From Emticicia sp965283955 (GTDB lineage: Bacteria > Bacteroidota > Bacteroidia > Cytophagales > Spirosomataceae): a stretch of 64,000 nt of DNA. Below the pieces are notes generated by a model. It had not been told where the DNA came from, ran no database searches, and saw nothing but the letters and a program-made list of their open reading frames with translations. Every line of letters starts with the position of its first letter. The stretch's first letter is position 1. The translations under genes were made by a program, and so were the position numbers. The stretch is from NCBI GenBank assembly GCA_965283955.1, contig CBDIQW010000001.1:1054001-1118000 (forward strand), read 5' to 3'. Of the stretch, positions 55,295 to 63,147 are shown piece after piece.

Positions 55295-55302
55295 TAAATT
55301 TG
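55295..55302 (+). promoter_or_regulatory. -7 promoter element (TAAATTTG) for the DUF1549/1553 gene
   Basis: Exact TAnnTTTG match, 26 bases before ATG 55329, giving a leader of about 20 bases. Confidence 0.55.
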
Positions 55303-55328
55303 TAAGACCCATACTTGTATAGACATCT

Positions 55329-58076
55329 ATGAAACGCTCTAAAATTCTTCTCCTAAGTGCTTCCGTTGCGGCTATCATTGGCTCGATGGCGTTTAGCTTC
55401 AATCCATTCAAAGATGAAGTTGATTTTAATACCGAAGTAAAGCCAATTTTGAATAAACACTGCGTGGCTTGTCATGGAGGTGTGAAAAAAGCCGCTAATC
55501 TCAGTTTTTTATTTTCGTACGAAGCTATTAATACCAAAGGAAAATCAGGAAAAATTGCGATTGTGGCGGGCGATGCCGAACATTCAGAATTCTATAAACG
55601 CCTCATTACGAATGATTTAGATGAGCGGATGCCTAAAAATGAAGAGCCACTTAAAAAAGAAGAAATAGAGATACTAAAAAAATGGATTGATGGCGGAGCA
55701 AAATGGGGCGAACATTGGGCGTATCAGAAGCCCGAAAAGCCAAGTGTTCCATCGGTTGGCGGATTTTTTGCTCGAATCGGGCTATTTAAAGACGATGAGA
55801 CCCGATTTGCTAAAAACGAAATCGACCATTTTGTGTTAGATAAACTAAAAAAAGAAGGACTCTCGCACGCACCCGAAGCCGAAAAAGGAACGTTGCTGCG
55901 GAGAGTTTATTTAGATTTGACTGGCCTCCCTCCTACCGAACAGCAATTACAAGATTTCTTGAAAGATGAATCGGAAGATGCCTACGAAAAAGTAGTGAAT
56001 AAACTTCTGGCTTCACCTGCGTATGGCGAACGCTGGGCGGCTATGTGGCTCGATTTGGCTCGCTACGCCGACACCAAAGGTTACGAACGTGACGTTTACC
56101 GAAATATTTGGCGATACCGAGATTATGTAATCAAAGCCTTCAACGAAGATAAACCTTTTGACCAATTTACGATTGAACAACTGGCTGGCGATTTATTACC
56201 TAATCCAACTGATAATCAACTCGTTGCGACAGCTTTCCACCGAAATACGATGACTAACGATGAGGGTGGAACAGTTGATGAAGAATTCAGAGTAGCCGCC
56301 CAAATCGACCGAGTGAATACTACTTTTGATGTGTGGCAAGGAACTACAATGGCCTGCGTGCAATGCCATACACACCCCTACGACCCTTTTGTGCATGACG
56401 AATATTACAAAACGATGGCGTTTTTCAATAATACTCGTGATGAAGACGTAGTGAGCGAAACACCTTATTTGAGATTCTATAAAAAGGAAGATTCGAGCAA
56501 GATTCAAGAAATAAAAAAATGGATTTTGAGTAAAAGCTCGCCCCAAAAAGCCCAAGAATTTGAGCATTTTGCCCGAGTTTTAGAACCGAAATTCAATTCG
56601 CACGATATTGAACAATTATCGCCAGTTACCTCTTCCTTACTTGATGCCAAATATTTGGGACTTCAACACACTGGCTATGGAAGGCTACGAAACGTTACGC
56701 TCACTGGTAAAAACAGAATGTTGATGACCTTCAATACGGGCAACGAAAAAGGCACACTACTCGTGAGAGATAATGCTTTAGATGGTAAAATTTTGGTAAA
56801 TATTCCTATTTTTAAAACCCGTGATACGGTGATGTTTTATAATTTACCGCAGTTGGAAGGTAAGCATGATTTGTATTTTGTATTCACAAATCCGAAAACT
56901 CCGAAAGAATGGTTACAAATTAAATGGGTGGCTTTTCAGAATACATTTGCAGAAACACCTGATTATCAACCCATTGAAACAAAATATAAAGAAATCCTAA
57001 ACGCAAAAGCTGATTACAGTCCGATTTTGGTAGAAGGTACTGGAGATTTGGCACGAAAACAACATATTTTTGAACGAGGAAATTGGCTCGTAAAAGGCCA
57101 AGAAGTAAAACCCGATGTCCCGAAATATCTGTCACAAATGCCAAAGGAATATCCTCGAAACCGACTGGGTTTTGCAAAATGGTTGGTCGATGGTAGAAAT
57201 CCGCTTACTTCGAGAGTGATTGTAAATCGTTTTTGGGAACAACTTTTCGGCACAGGAATCGTAGAAACTGTTGAGGATTTCGGCACGCAAGGTTTTGCTC
57301 CTTCACACCCCGAAATGCTTGATTATCTGGCCATTACATTTCAAGAGGATATGCAATGGAGCGTAAAGAAACTGCTTAAAATGATGGTAATGTCCGGCAC
57401 TTACCGACAATCTTCGGCAGTCAACCAAACTTTGCTCGATAAAGACCCAACGAATAAGTTTTTGGCTCGTGGTCCACGCATCAGGCTCACAGCCGAGCAA
57501 GTGCGTGACCAAGCATTGCTCGTAAGTGGACTTTTATCGCAAAAAATGTATGGTAAAAGCGTAATGCCTTACCAACCCGAAGGAATGTGGCAATCGCCGT
57601 GGAGTGGCGAATCTTGGAATACTTCAACTGGCGAAGACAAACATCGACGTGCGATTTATACGTTTTGGAAACGCACTTCGCCGTATCCTTCGATGATGTC
57701 GTTTGATGCACCGAGCAGAGAATTTTGTCAGTCAAGACGCTTACGGACGAATACGCCTTTGCAAGCACTCGTAACCCTCAACGACCCTGCGTATGTAGAA
57801 GCTGCACAAGAGTTGGCCAAAAGTATGTTGAAGAAAGGTAAAACACCCGAACAACAGATTCAAGCAGGTTTCAATAAAATAATGATGCGAGATATTGACA
57901 GCCGTGAACTGAAGATTTTGACAAAGCTCTATCAGCAAACTGAGCAAAAATACCGTAAAAATCCTGTGGAGGCTTATAAGTTTTTTGGTCGCTCTGATAC
58001 TTCTCCATCATTAGCAGCCATGGCAGTTACAGCTAATGCCATGATGAATTTAGATGAAGTGGTGACTAAAGAGTGA
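55329..58076 (+). CDS. Planctomycete-type cytochrome c + DUF1549 + DUF1553 protein
   Basis: 915 residues. Signal peptide (about 1-23). A PSCyt1 cytochrome c domain with one haem site HCVACHGG (about residue 45) and the distal RMPKNEEPL. The DUF1549 domain (about 150-350) carries FVLDKLKKEGL, RRVYLDLTGLPPTEQQL, YGERWAAMWLDLARYADTKG and CVQCHTHPYDP, which adds a second CxxCH. The DUF1553 domain (about 610-880) has FAKWLVDGRNPLTSRVIVNR, SGTYRQSS, RLTAEQVRDQALL and RTNTPLQALVTLNDP. The family is found in Planctomycetes and Cytophagales, often in large catabolic gene sets, usually next to a DUF1501 gene. No such gene is here. Likely an exported redox enzyme of unknown substrate. Confidence 0.9.
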   Translation: MKRSKILLLSASVAAIIGSMAFSFNPFKDEVDFNTEVKPILNKHCVACHGGVKKAANLSFLFSYEAINTKGKSGKIAIVAGDAEHSEFYKRLITNDLDERMPKNEEPLKKEEIEILKKWIDGGAKWGEHWAYQKPEKPSVPSVGGFFARIGLFKDDETRFAKNEIDHFVLDKLKKEGLSHAPEAEKGTLLRRVYLDLTGLPPTEQQLQDFLKDESEDAYEKVVNKLLASPAYGERWAAMWLDLARYADTKGYERDVYRNIWRYRDYVIKAFNEDKPFDQFTIEQLAGDLLPNPTDNQLVATAFHRNTMTNDEGGTVDEEFRVAAQIDRVNTTFDVWQGTTMACVQCHTHPYDPFVHDEYYKTMAFFNNTRDEDVVSETPYLRFYKKEDSSKIQEIKKWILSKSSPQKAQEFEHFARVLEPKFNSHDIEQLSPVTSSLLDAKYLGLQHTGYGRLRNVTLTGKNRMLMTFNTGNEKGTLLVRDNALDGKILVNIPIFKTRDTVMFYNLPQLEGKHDLYFVFTNPKTPKEWLQIKWVAFQNTFAETPDYQPIETKYKEILNAKADYSPILVEGTGDLARKQHIFERGNWLVKGQEVKPDVPKYLSQMPKEYPRNRLGFAKWLVDGRNPLTSRVIVNRFWEQLFGTGIVETVEDFGTQGFAPSHPEMLDYLAITFQEDMQWSVKKLLKMMVMSGTYRQSSAVNQTLLDKDPTNKFLARGPRIRLTAEQVRDQALLVSGLLSQKMYGKSVMPYQPEGMWQSPWSGESWNTSTGEDKHRRAIYTFWKRTSPYPSMMSFDAPSREFCQSRRLRTNTPLQALVTLNDPAYVEAAQELAKSMLKKGKTPEQQIQAGFNKIMMRDIDSRELKILTKLYQQTEQKYRKNPVEAYKFFGRSDTSPSLAAMAVTANAMMNLDEVVTKE

Positions 58077-58103
58077 GTTTTAGTAGATAATTAACTACTT
58101 AAA

Positions 58104-58238
58104 TTCATTGCCGTCTGCTTTAGCTGACGGACACGAAAAGAATATTAACCAAATCGACTTTAGTCAAAAAAAGTTTAGGCTAAAGCCATATTGATAGATA
58201 GTTATTCATTACCGTCAGCTAAAGCAGACGGCAATGAA
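58104..58238. repeat. Palindromic element with 27-bp perfect inverted repeats
   Basis: Arms 58104-58130 and 58212-58238 are exact reverse complements. Each arm contains a near-palindrome itself (CCGTCTGCTTTAGCTGACGG). The 81-base centre has a smaller GACTTTAGTC palindrome. It fills most of the gap between the DUF1553 and LMW-PTP genes. Confidence 0.85.
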
Positions 58239-58284
58239 GTTTTTTCATGTCTCTAAATTCTCTATAATTTGAACAGACCGACCA

Positions 58285-58602
58285 ATGAATCTACTCTTCA
58301 TATGCAGCAGAAATCAATGGCGAAGCCCAACGGCTGAGGAAATATTCAAAAACAATCAAGAACATCAAGCAAAATCGGCTGGAACTGAGCCTTCGGCACG
58401 CATAAAAATTACCGAAAAGTTAATTAATTGGGCAGATATCATCTTTGTGATGGAAAAGAAACATAAAGAACGAATCAAGCAAAGATTTGCTACGGTGGTC
58501 GATGAAAAAGAATTAATTGTCTTGGATATTCCTGACGAGTATCAATTTATGGATGAAGAATTAGTAGATTTAATCAAACTTTCGGTTTCACCCTATTTAT
58601 AA
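58285..58602 (+). CDS. Small low-molecular-weight tyrosine phosphatase-like protein
   Basis: 105 residues, shorter than classical LMW-PTPs (about 150). The P-loop is CSRNQWRS (Cys7, then five residues, then Arg-Ser), as in Cx5R(S/T). Other matches are SAGTEPSARIKITEKLINWADIIFVM and the late acidic LDIPDEYQFMD, which could supply the general acid. This short type is known as a stand-alone family. Substrate unknown, possibly a phosphotyrosine protein. Complete. Confidence 0.75.
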   Translation: MNLLFICSRNQWRSPTAEEIFKNNQEHQAKSAGTEPSARIKITEKLINWADIIFVMEKKHKERIKQRFATVVDEKELIVLDIPDEYQFMDEELVDLIKLSVSPYL

Positions 58603-58648
58603 AATCATTACATTTAAAATTCAATCTATCAAAACCTACGATAAACTT

Positions 58649-59551
58649 ATGGAAAGAAGAGAATTTCTTCAAAAAGGTGCATTGGCACTGGCTGGCACAG
58701 CCGCTTTTTCGAGCGATTTATTTGCTACAAAAAAAGAAAAACACGTAGTGGGTGTGCAGCTTTACTCTATCAGAGAAGATATGAAAAAAGACCCGCTCAA
58801 TAGCCTAAAGAAAATAGCCGAGATGGGTTATACGCACGTAGAACACGCCAATTATATCGACCGCAAGTTTTACGGTTATTCCGCTAAAGAATTTCGTAAA
58901 GTATTAGATGATTTAGGTCTAAAAATGCCAAGTGGGCATACTGTAATGGGCAAAAAACACTGGGATGAAACAACAAAAGATTTTACTGATTCTTGGAAAC
59001 AAACAGTGGAAGATGCAGCCATTTGTGGGCAAAAATATGTCATAAGTCCATCGCTCGATATTAGCATGCGTAAAGATTTAGAGCAATTAAAATATTTTAT
59101 GGATGTCTTTAATAAATCGGGCGAGCTTTGTAAAAAATCAGGAATGAAATTTGGCTACCACAACCACGATTTTGAATTTAGCCTAAAACTCAGCAGTATC
59201 AAGGTTTATGATATAATTATGCAAAACACTGACCCAAGTTTGGTTGCTCAACAACTCGACATTGGGAATATGTACGGTGGCGGCGGACGTGCAGCAGATT
59301 TATTGAAGCAATACCCAGGAAGATTTGAATTGATGCACGTAAAGGACGAAATTAAGAGTGCAACTGAGCATATTGGTTGGGAAAGTGCGATTCTCGGCAC
59401 GGGCGTTATCGGAGTAAAAGATATTATTGATATGGGGAAAAAATCGGGCGGAACAACGCAGTTTATCATCGAACAAGAATCATATCAAGGCAAAGCTCCG
59501 CTTGATTGCATGAAAGAAGATTTGGCCATCATGAAAAAATGGGGGTATTAG
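58649..59551 (+). CDS. Exported sugar phosphate isomerase/epimerase-like TIM-barrel protein
   Basis: 300 residues. The twin-arginine-type N-terminus MERREFLQKGALALAGTAAF suggests Tat export. The barrel matches the xylose isomerase-like/AP endonuclease 2 family (PF01261): VGVQLYSIREDM, MGYTHVEHANY, FGYHNHDFEF, QQLDIGNMYGGG, FELMHVKDE and FIIEQESY. The His, Asp and Glu at strand ends would form the metal site. Such proteins in Cytophagales are usually involved in sugar or inositol catabolism; the substrate is not shown. Confidence 0.85.
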   Translation: MERREFLQKGALALAGTAAFSSDLFATKKEKHVVGVQLYSIREDMKKDPLNSLKKIAEMGYTHVEHANYIDRKFYGYSAKEFRKVLDDLGLKMPSGHTVMGKKHWDETTKDFTDSWKQTVEDAAICGQKYVISPSLDISMRKDLEQLKYFMDVFNKSGELCKKSGMKFGYHNHDFEFSLKLSSIKVYDIIMQNTDPSLVAQQLDIGNMYGGGGRAADLLKQYPGRFELMHVKDEIKSATEHIGWESAILGTGVIGVKDIIDMGKKSGGTTQFIIEQESYQGKAPLDCMKEDLAIMKKWGY

Positions 59552-59590
59552 TCAACCTATGTTCATAACATTTCTTATTATCCATAGTTT

Positions 59591-59634
59591 AAACATCAAG
59601 TACACACAGTAAGTACCTTGTGTACTTGATGTTT
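59591..59634 (+). terminator. Terminator after the isomerase gene
   Basis: Perfect 16-base arms (59591-59606, 59619-59634) followed by a short T-run (TTTT). Confidence 0.85.
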
Positions 59635-59660
59635 TTGGTTTCTCATTGATAAGAAATCTC

Positions 59661-59693
59661 AGCGACTGCATCGCTCGAAGCGATGCAGTCGCT
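59661..59693. repeat. Perfect 15-bp-arm palindrome
   Basis: Arms 59661-59675 and 59679-59693 with a 3-base loop. A second palindrome directly after the terminator, more GC-rich than the surroundings, REP-like. Confidence 0.8.
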
Positions 59694-59751
59694 ATTACCC
59701 TACAATTTATCGTAAACCCTTTTTAAAAATTCTTACAACAAACCAAGATTT

Positions 59752-60705
59752 ATGAAATATTTCAATTTTAGGAATGGCGATAAAATGCCTGCTTTGGGCT
59801 TAGGTACGTGGAAATCGGCCAAAGGAGAAGTGTATAAAGCCGTGAGAGAGTCAATAAAAATTGGCTACCGACATTTCGACTGTGCTTTTATTTATGGCAA
59901 TGAAGCAGAAATAGGCCAAGCCATTGCCGATGCTATCAATAATGGAGAAGTGACCAGAGAAGAACTTTGGATAACTTCAAAACTTTGGAATAATCGCCAC
60001 CGAAAAGAAGATATTGAAGGAGCAATCGAAATTACGCTTCGTGATTTACAATTGGAGTACCTCGACCTTTATCTTATTCACTGGCCAGTTGTACACCAAT
60101 ATGATATTGCATATCCTCAAAGTGGTGAACAGTTAGTGAGCCTCAATGAAGTATCACTCACTGAAACTTGGCAAGGAATGATTGAATTACAAACCAAAGG
60201 GTTGACAAAACATATTGGGGTTTCTAATTTCAGTATCAAAAAAATCAAGCAAATTACGGAAGATACTGGCGTTTGTCCCGAAGTTTTACAACTCGAACTA
60301 CAACCTTTTCTTCAACAAAAAGCAATTTTAAACTTTGCCAACGAAAATAATATTATTCTGACTGGCTTTTGTCCACTTGGTTCTGCTGATAGACCCGCAA
60401 GCAGAATTTCAGTTGGTGAACCAAAACTTTTCGAGAATCAGACAATTCTAACTATTGCATCAGAAATCGGTTGTTCACCAGCACAAGTAATGCTTGCTTG
60501 GGCAATTTGTAGAGGTACTTCTGTAATTCCAAAATCGGTTAATCCGCAACGATTGACACAGAATTTGGCCGCAGCAGATATCGACCTTACAGCCACTCAA
60601 CTGGAAGCTATGAGTGCTTTAGACCAGCATTATAGATATATTAAAGGAGATTTTTGGTGTTTAGAAGGCAGTGATTACACAATTGCAAATCTTTGGGATG
60701 AGTAA
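59752..60705 (+). CDS. Aldo/keto reductase
   Basis: 317 residues. NADPH-dependent carbonyl reductase family (AKR). Signatures: ALGLGTWKS, GYRHFDCAFIYGNEAEIGQAI (catalytic Asp and Tyr), LWITSKLWN (Lys), YLIHWP (His), IGVSNFS and SVIPKSVNPQRL (cofactor binding). The full Asp-Tyr-Lys-His tetrad is visible. Closest in pattern to the aldehyde/aldose reductase-like branch; substrate not inferable. Single gene ending in a strong terminator convergent with porD. Confidence 0.92.
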   Translation: MKYFNFRNGDKMPALGLGTWKSAKGEVYKAVRESIKIGYRHFDCAFIYGNEAEIGQAIADAINNGEVTREELWITSKLWNNRHRKEDIEGAIEITLRDLQLEYLDLYLIHWPVVHQYDIAYPQSGEQLVSLNEVSLTETWQGMIELQTKGLTKHIGVSNFSIKKIKQITEDTGVCPEVLQLELQPFLQQKAILNFANENNIILTGFCPLGSADRPASRISVGEPKLFENQTILTIASEIGCSPAQVMLAWAICRGTSVIPKSVNPQRLTQNLAAADIDLTATQLEAMSALDQHYRYIKGDFWCLEGSDYTIANLWDE

Positions 60706-60710
60706 ATATA

Positions 60711-60746
60711 AAAAGCCGTTGTTCAAAAAATAGAGCAACGGCTTTT
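60711..60746. terminator. Bidirectional terminator between the aldo/keto reductase and porD
   Basis: Perfect 11-base arms (60711-60721, 60736-60746) with A and T ends, between convergent stops. Confidence 0.87.
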
Positions 60747-60777
60747 ATTTTATGGCACTTATTTTAAAATTTCAGAA

Positions 60778-61680
60778 CTACTTCACCAACTTTCTATAAA
60801 GCTCGGTCTTTGAAGGGTCAACGGCTGATAATACGGCGAATGCTTTCTGTTTTTCATCTTTGGTAGCTTCCGAAAAAACATTGACCATTTCTTGATTTTT
60901 GGCATTCATAAAACTCGTCAACAATACCGAATTAGTCTTTAGTTTTTGCATCTCTCTTATCGAATTCAGTAAATCTAAAACTTGTTTACGACCGCCAACT
61001 GGGTCAATCGTGAAATTATCAAGTGCAATACGGTGATACGTATAAAGTCCTTCACGGAAAGGCAACAACTGCTGATTTTGCAAATTTTCTACCAACCAAT
61101 AACGATTACGTTGGTCGCCCGACTGCTCCCAACCGCCTTGGCCAGCACTTGAAGCTAAGTTTGCAATATTATAAGCACGCTGTAAATATGGGTTTCCGCC
61201 CAATTTACTAAACGAGTCATAATCAACAGTGAGGGCAATCAACGAATAAAAACCCAAAATCGACGTAAGATTATTGGTGAAAGTAAGTTCGTTGAAGTTC
61301 ATCTGGCGGTCTTCGGGGGTAAACGAAATATTAAAGTTTCTATCTACATAACTCAACACAATACTTTCGTAGGTTGCATTATAAACAGGACGAATCACCT
61401 GGAATTGAGCATTTCCTTGATAGACATTCTGCTGTGGAGATTTCGTAAACGTAATAATCAAATTGCATTTGATGCGTTCTTCTTGGCTATAAATATCATT
61501 TGTCCAGCGTTTTCCATTCATAAAATCGCTGATAGCAGCTTTCATATCAATAAAAACTTGTTTTTCGGCGGCTTGCTGCGACTGTAACTGGTCAGAAACA
61601 ATCGTTACGTTACAGTTAAGTTCTTGGGCATAAGTGCCTAATGAGCAGCTTATTAGAACACATAATATAAGTTTTTTCAT
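60778..61680 (-). CDS. porD: T9SS-associated protein PorD (DUF4835)
   Basis: 300 residues. Signal peptide MKKLILCVLISCSLGTYAQ, then ELNCNVTIVSDQLQSQQAAEKQVF, FMNGKRWTND and EERIKCNLIITF, characteristic of DUF4835. The middle holds LGFYSLIALTVDYDSFSKLGG and the C-terminal half is helical. The family is annotated as the type IX secretion protein PorD; its precise function is not established. It starts 32 bases after the coaBC stop, on the same strand, the usual order in Bacteroidota. Complete. Confidence 0.85.
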   Translation of the reverse strand: MKKLILCVLISCSLGTYAQELNCNVTIVSDQLQSQQAAEKQVFIDMKAAISDFMNGKRWTNDIYSQEERIKCNLIITFTKSPQQNVYQGNAQFQVIRPVYNATYESIVLSYVDRNFNISFTPEDRQMNFNELTFTNNLTSILGFYSLIALTVDYDSFSKLGGNPYLQRAYNIANLASSAGQGGWEQSGDQRNRYWLVENLQNQQLLPFREGLYTYHRIALDNFTIDPVGGRKQVLDLLNSIREMQKLKTNSVLLTSFMNAKNQEMVNVFSEATKDEKQKAFAVLSAVDPSKTELYRKLVK

Positions 61681-61712
61681 TGGTTTTATGGATAATTTTA
61701 CTGAAAAGGCTT

Positions 61713-62907
61713 CTAAAATTTCCTTTTTACAGTTTCCAAAATATCTTGTGCAACTTCTTTTTTTGTTTTTAAATCAAAATCAAAAACATTACCTTCTCGG
61801 TCAATGATTTTGATTTTGTTTGTATCATAACGAAAACCCGCTCCATTATCTTGTAATGAATTCAAAACCACGAAGTCAAAATTTTATGCGTTCGAGTTTT
61901 CCTTTGGCATTTTCAAACTCATTATCGGTTTCGAGAGCAAAACCAACAATTATCTGATCAGTTTTTTTCTGCTGCCCCAGCGTTGCAGCAATATCAGTCG
62001 TTTTGGTGAGTTCAATTTTAAAAGTATCCTCTTTTTCTTAATTTTCTTATCGGCAACGTGCAGTGGTGTATAATCAGCAACGGCGGCTGATAGCACCACA
62101 ATATCGCTTTCAGTAAAATATTTGGCGGTTGCCTCAAACATTTGTTGTGCCGATTGTACTTTTTCAACTTTCATCCCTTTGGGCGATGTAATCGAAACTG
62201 GCCACTTACGAGTATAACTTCTGCTCCTGCCATCTCGAAAGCTTCGGCAATTGCGAAACCCATTTTGCCCGAAGAATGATTACTAATAAACCGCACAGGG
62301 TCGATTGGCTCTTGACGTTGGCATGCCGTTATCAATACTTTTTTCCTTGAAAAACAGGTATTTTCGAAAAATGACGAGTCAATTCATGCACAATTTGTTC
62401 GGGTTCGGCCAAACGTCCTTCACCAACCAAACCGCTTGCTAATTCACCAAATTCGGCATTGATGATTTGATTTCCATAGGAAGTCAGTTTACGTATATTT
62501 TCAATAGTACTTGGGTGTTTATACATATCCAAGTCCATTGCGGGAGCAAAAAACACCGAACATTTAGCTGATAAATAGGTGGCTATCAATAAATTATCAC
62601 AAATACCATTCGCACATTTTGCGAGTGTATTGGCCGATGCTGGAGCAACAATCATCAAATCTGCCCAAAGCCCCAGCTCTACATGATTATTCCATTCCCC
62701 CGAATCTCCTTTTATGAAATTGGATAAAACAGGGTTCTTTGAAAGCGTAGAAAGCGTTAATGGCGTAATAAAATCTTTGGCAGATTCGGTCATAATAACT
62801 TTCACTTCTGCTCCTTCTTTGACCAATAATCTGACCAATAAAGCCGATTTGTAAGCGGCAATACTTCCCGAAACACCTAATAGTATTTTTTTATTCTTTA
62901 AGCTCAA
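61713..62907 (-). CDS. coaBC: Bifunctional phosphopantothenoylcysteine decarboxylase/synthetase CoaBC (four frameshifts)
   Basis: Two steps of coenzyme A synthesis. The CoaC part starts MSLKNKKILLGVSGSIAAYKS, with the FMN/catalytic HVELGLWADLMIVAPASANT, ICDNLL and FAPAMDLDMYKHPST. The frame breaks at 62335 (A-run), 62195 (CC for CCC), 62035 (A-run) and 61882 (extra T). Mended, it continues VLITACQRQEPIDPVRFISN, GFAIAEAFEMAG, VVLSAAVADYTPLHVADKKI and FVVLNSLQDNGAGFRYDTNK to the stop at 61713, about 398 residues as expected. Because CoaBC is normally essential, four homopolymer breaks point to sequencing error. Confidence 0.92.
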
Positions 62908-62951
62908 TTGTATGTCGTTTGAATAGTTATTTATTGGATTTTATTTTATCC

Positions 62952-63006
62952 GTGCCATGCACAGCATGACACGACGAGCTATTCTATGGCACGCTGAGCG
63001 TGTCAT
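62952..63006. repeat. Two adjacent palindromes upstream of tamB
   Basis: Hairpin 1 is 62952-62972 and hairpin 2 is 62986-63006, each with 9-base arms (one mismatch) and a 3-base loop. Outer copies of TTTATCC/GGATAAA flank the pair. REP-like, in the gap between the divergent coaBC and tamB genes. Confidence 0.7.
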
Positions 63007-63135
63007 GGATAAATATGCTGGCACGATTTTTTTAGTATTTAACAATAATTCACAAAATTGTAACAATTCAGAATAAAAATCAAAAGCTTCATGCTAAGTA
63101 TTGATTTAATTCGTTAAAAGTACGTAGTTTTTGGT

Positions 63136-63143
63136 TAAATTTG
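63136..63143 (+). promoter_or_regulatory. -7 element (TAAATTTG) hugging the tamB start
   Basis: Exact TAnnTTTG match ending four bases before ATG 63148, the same geometry as at the DUF6934 gene. A transcript from it would be leaderless. Confidence 0.4.
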
Positions 63144-63147
63144 TTTG

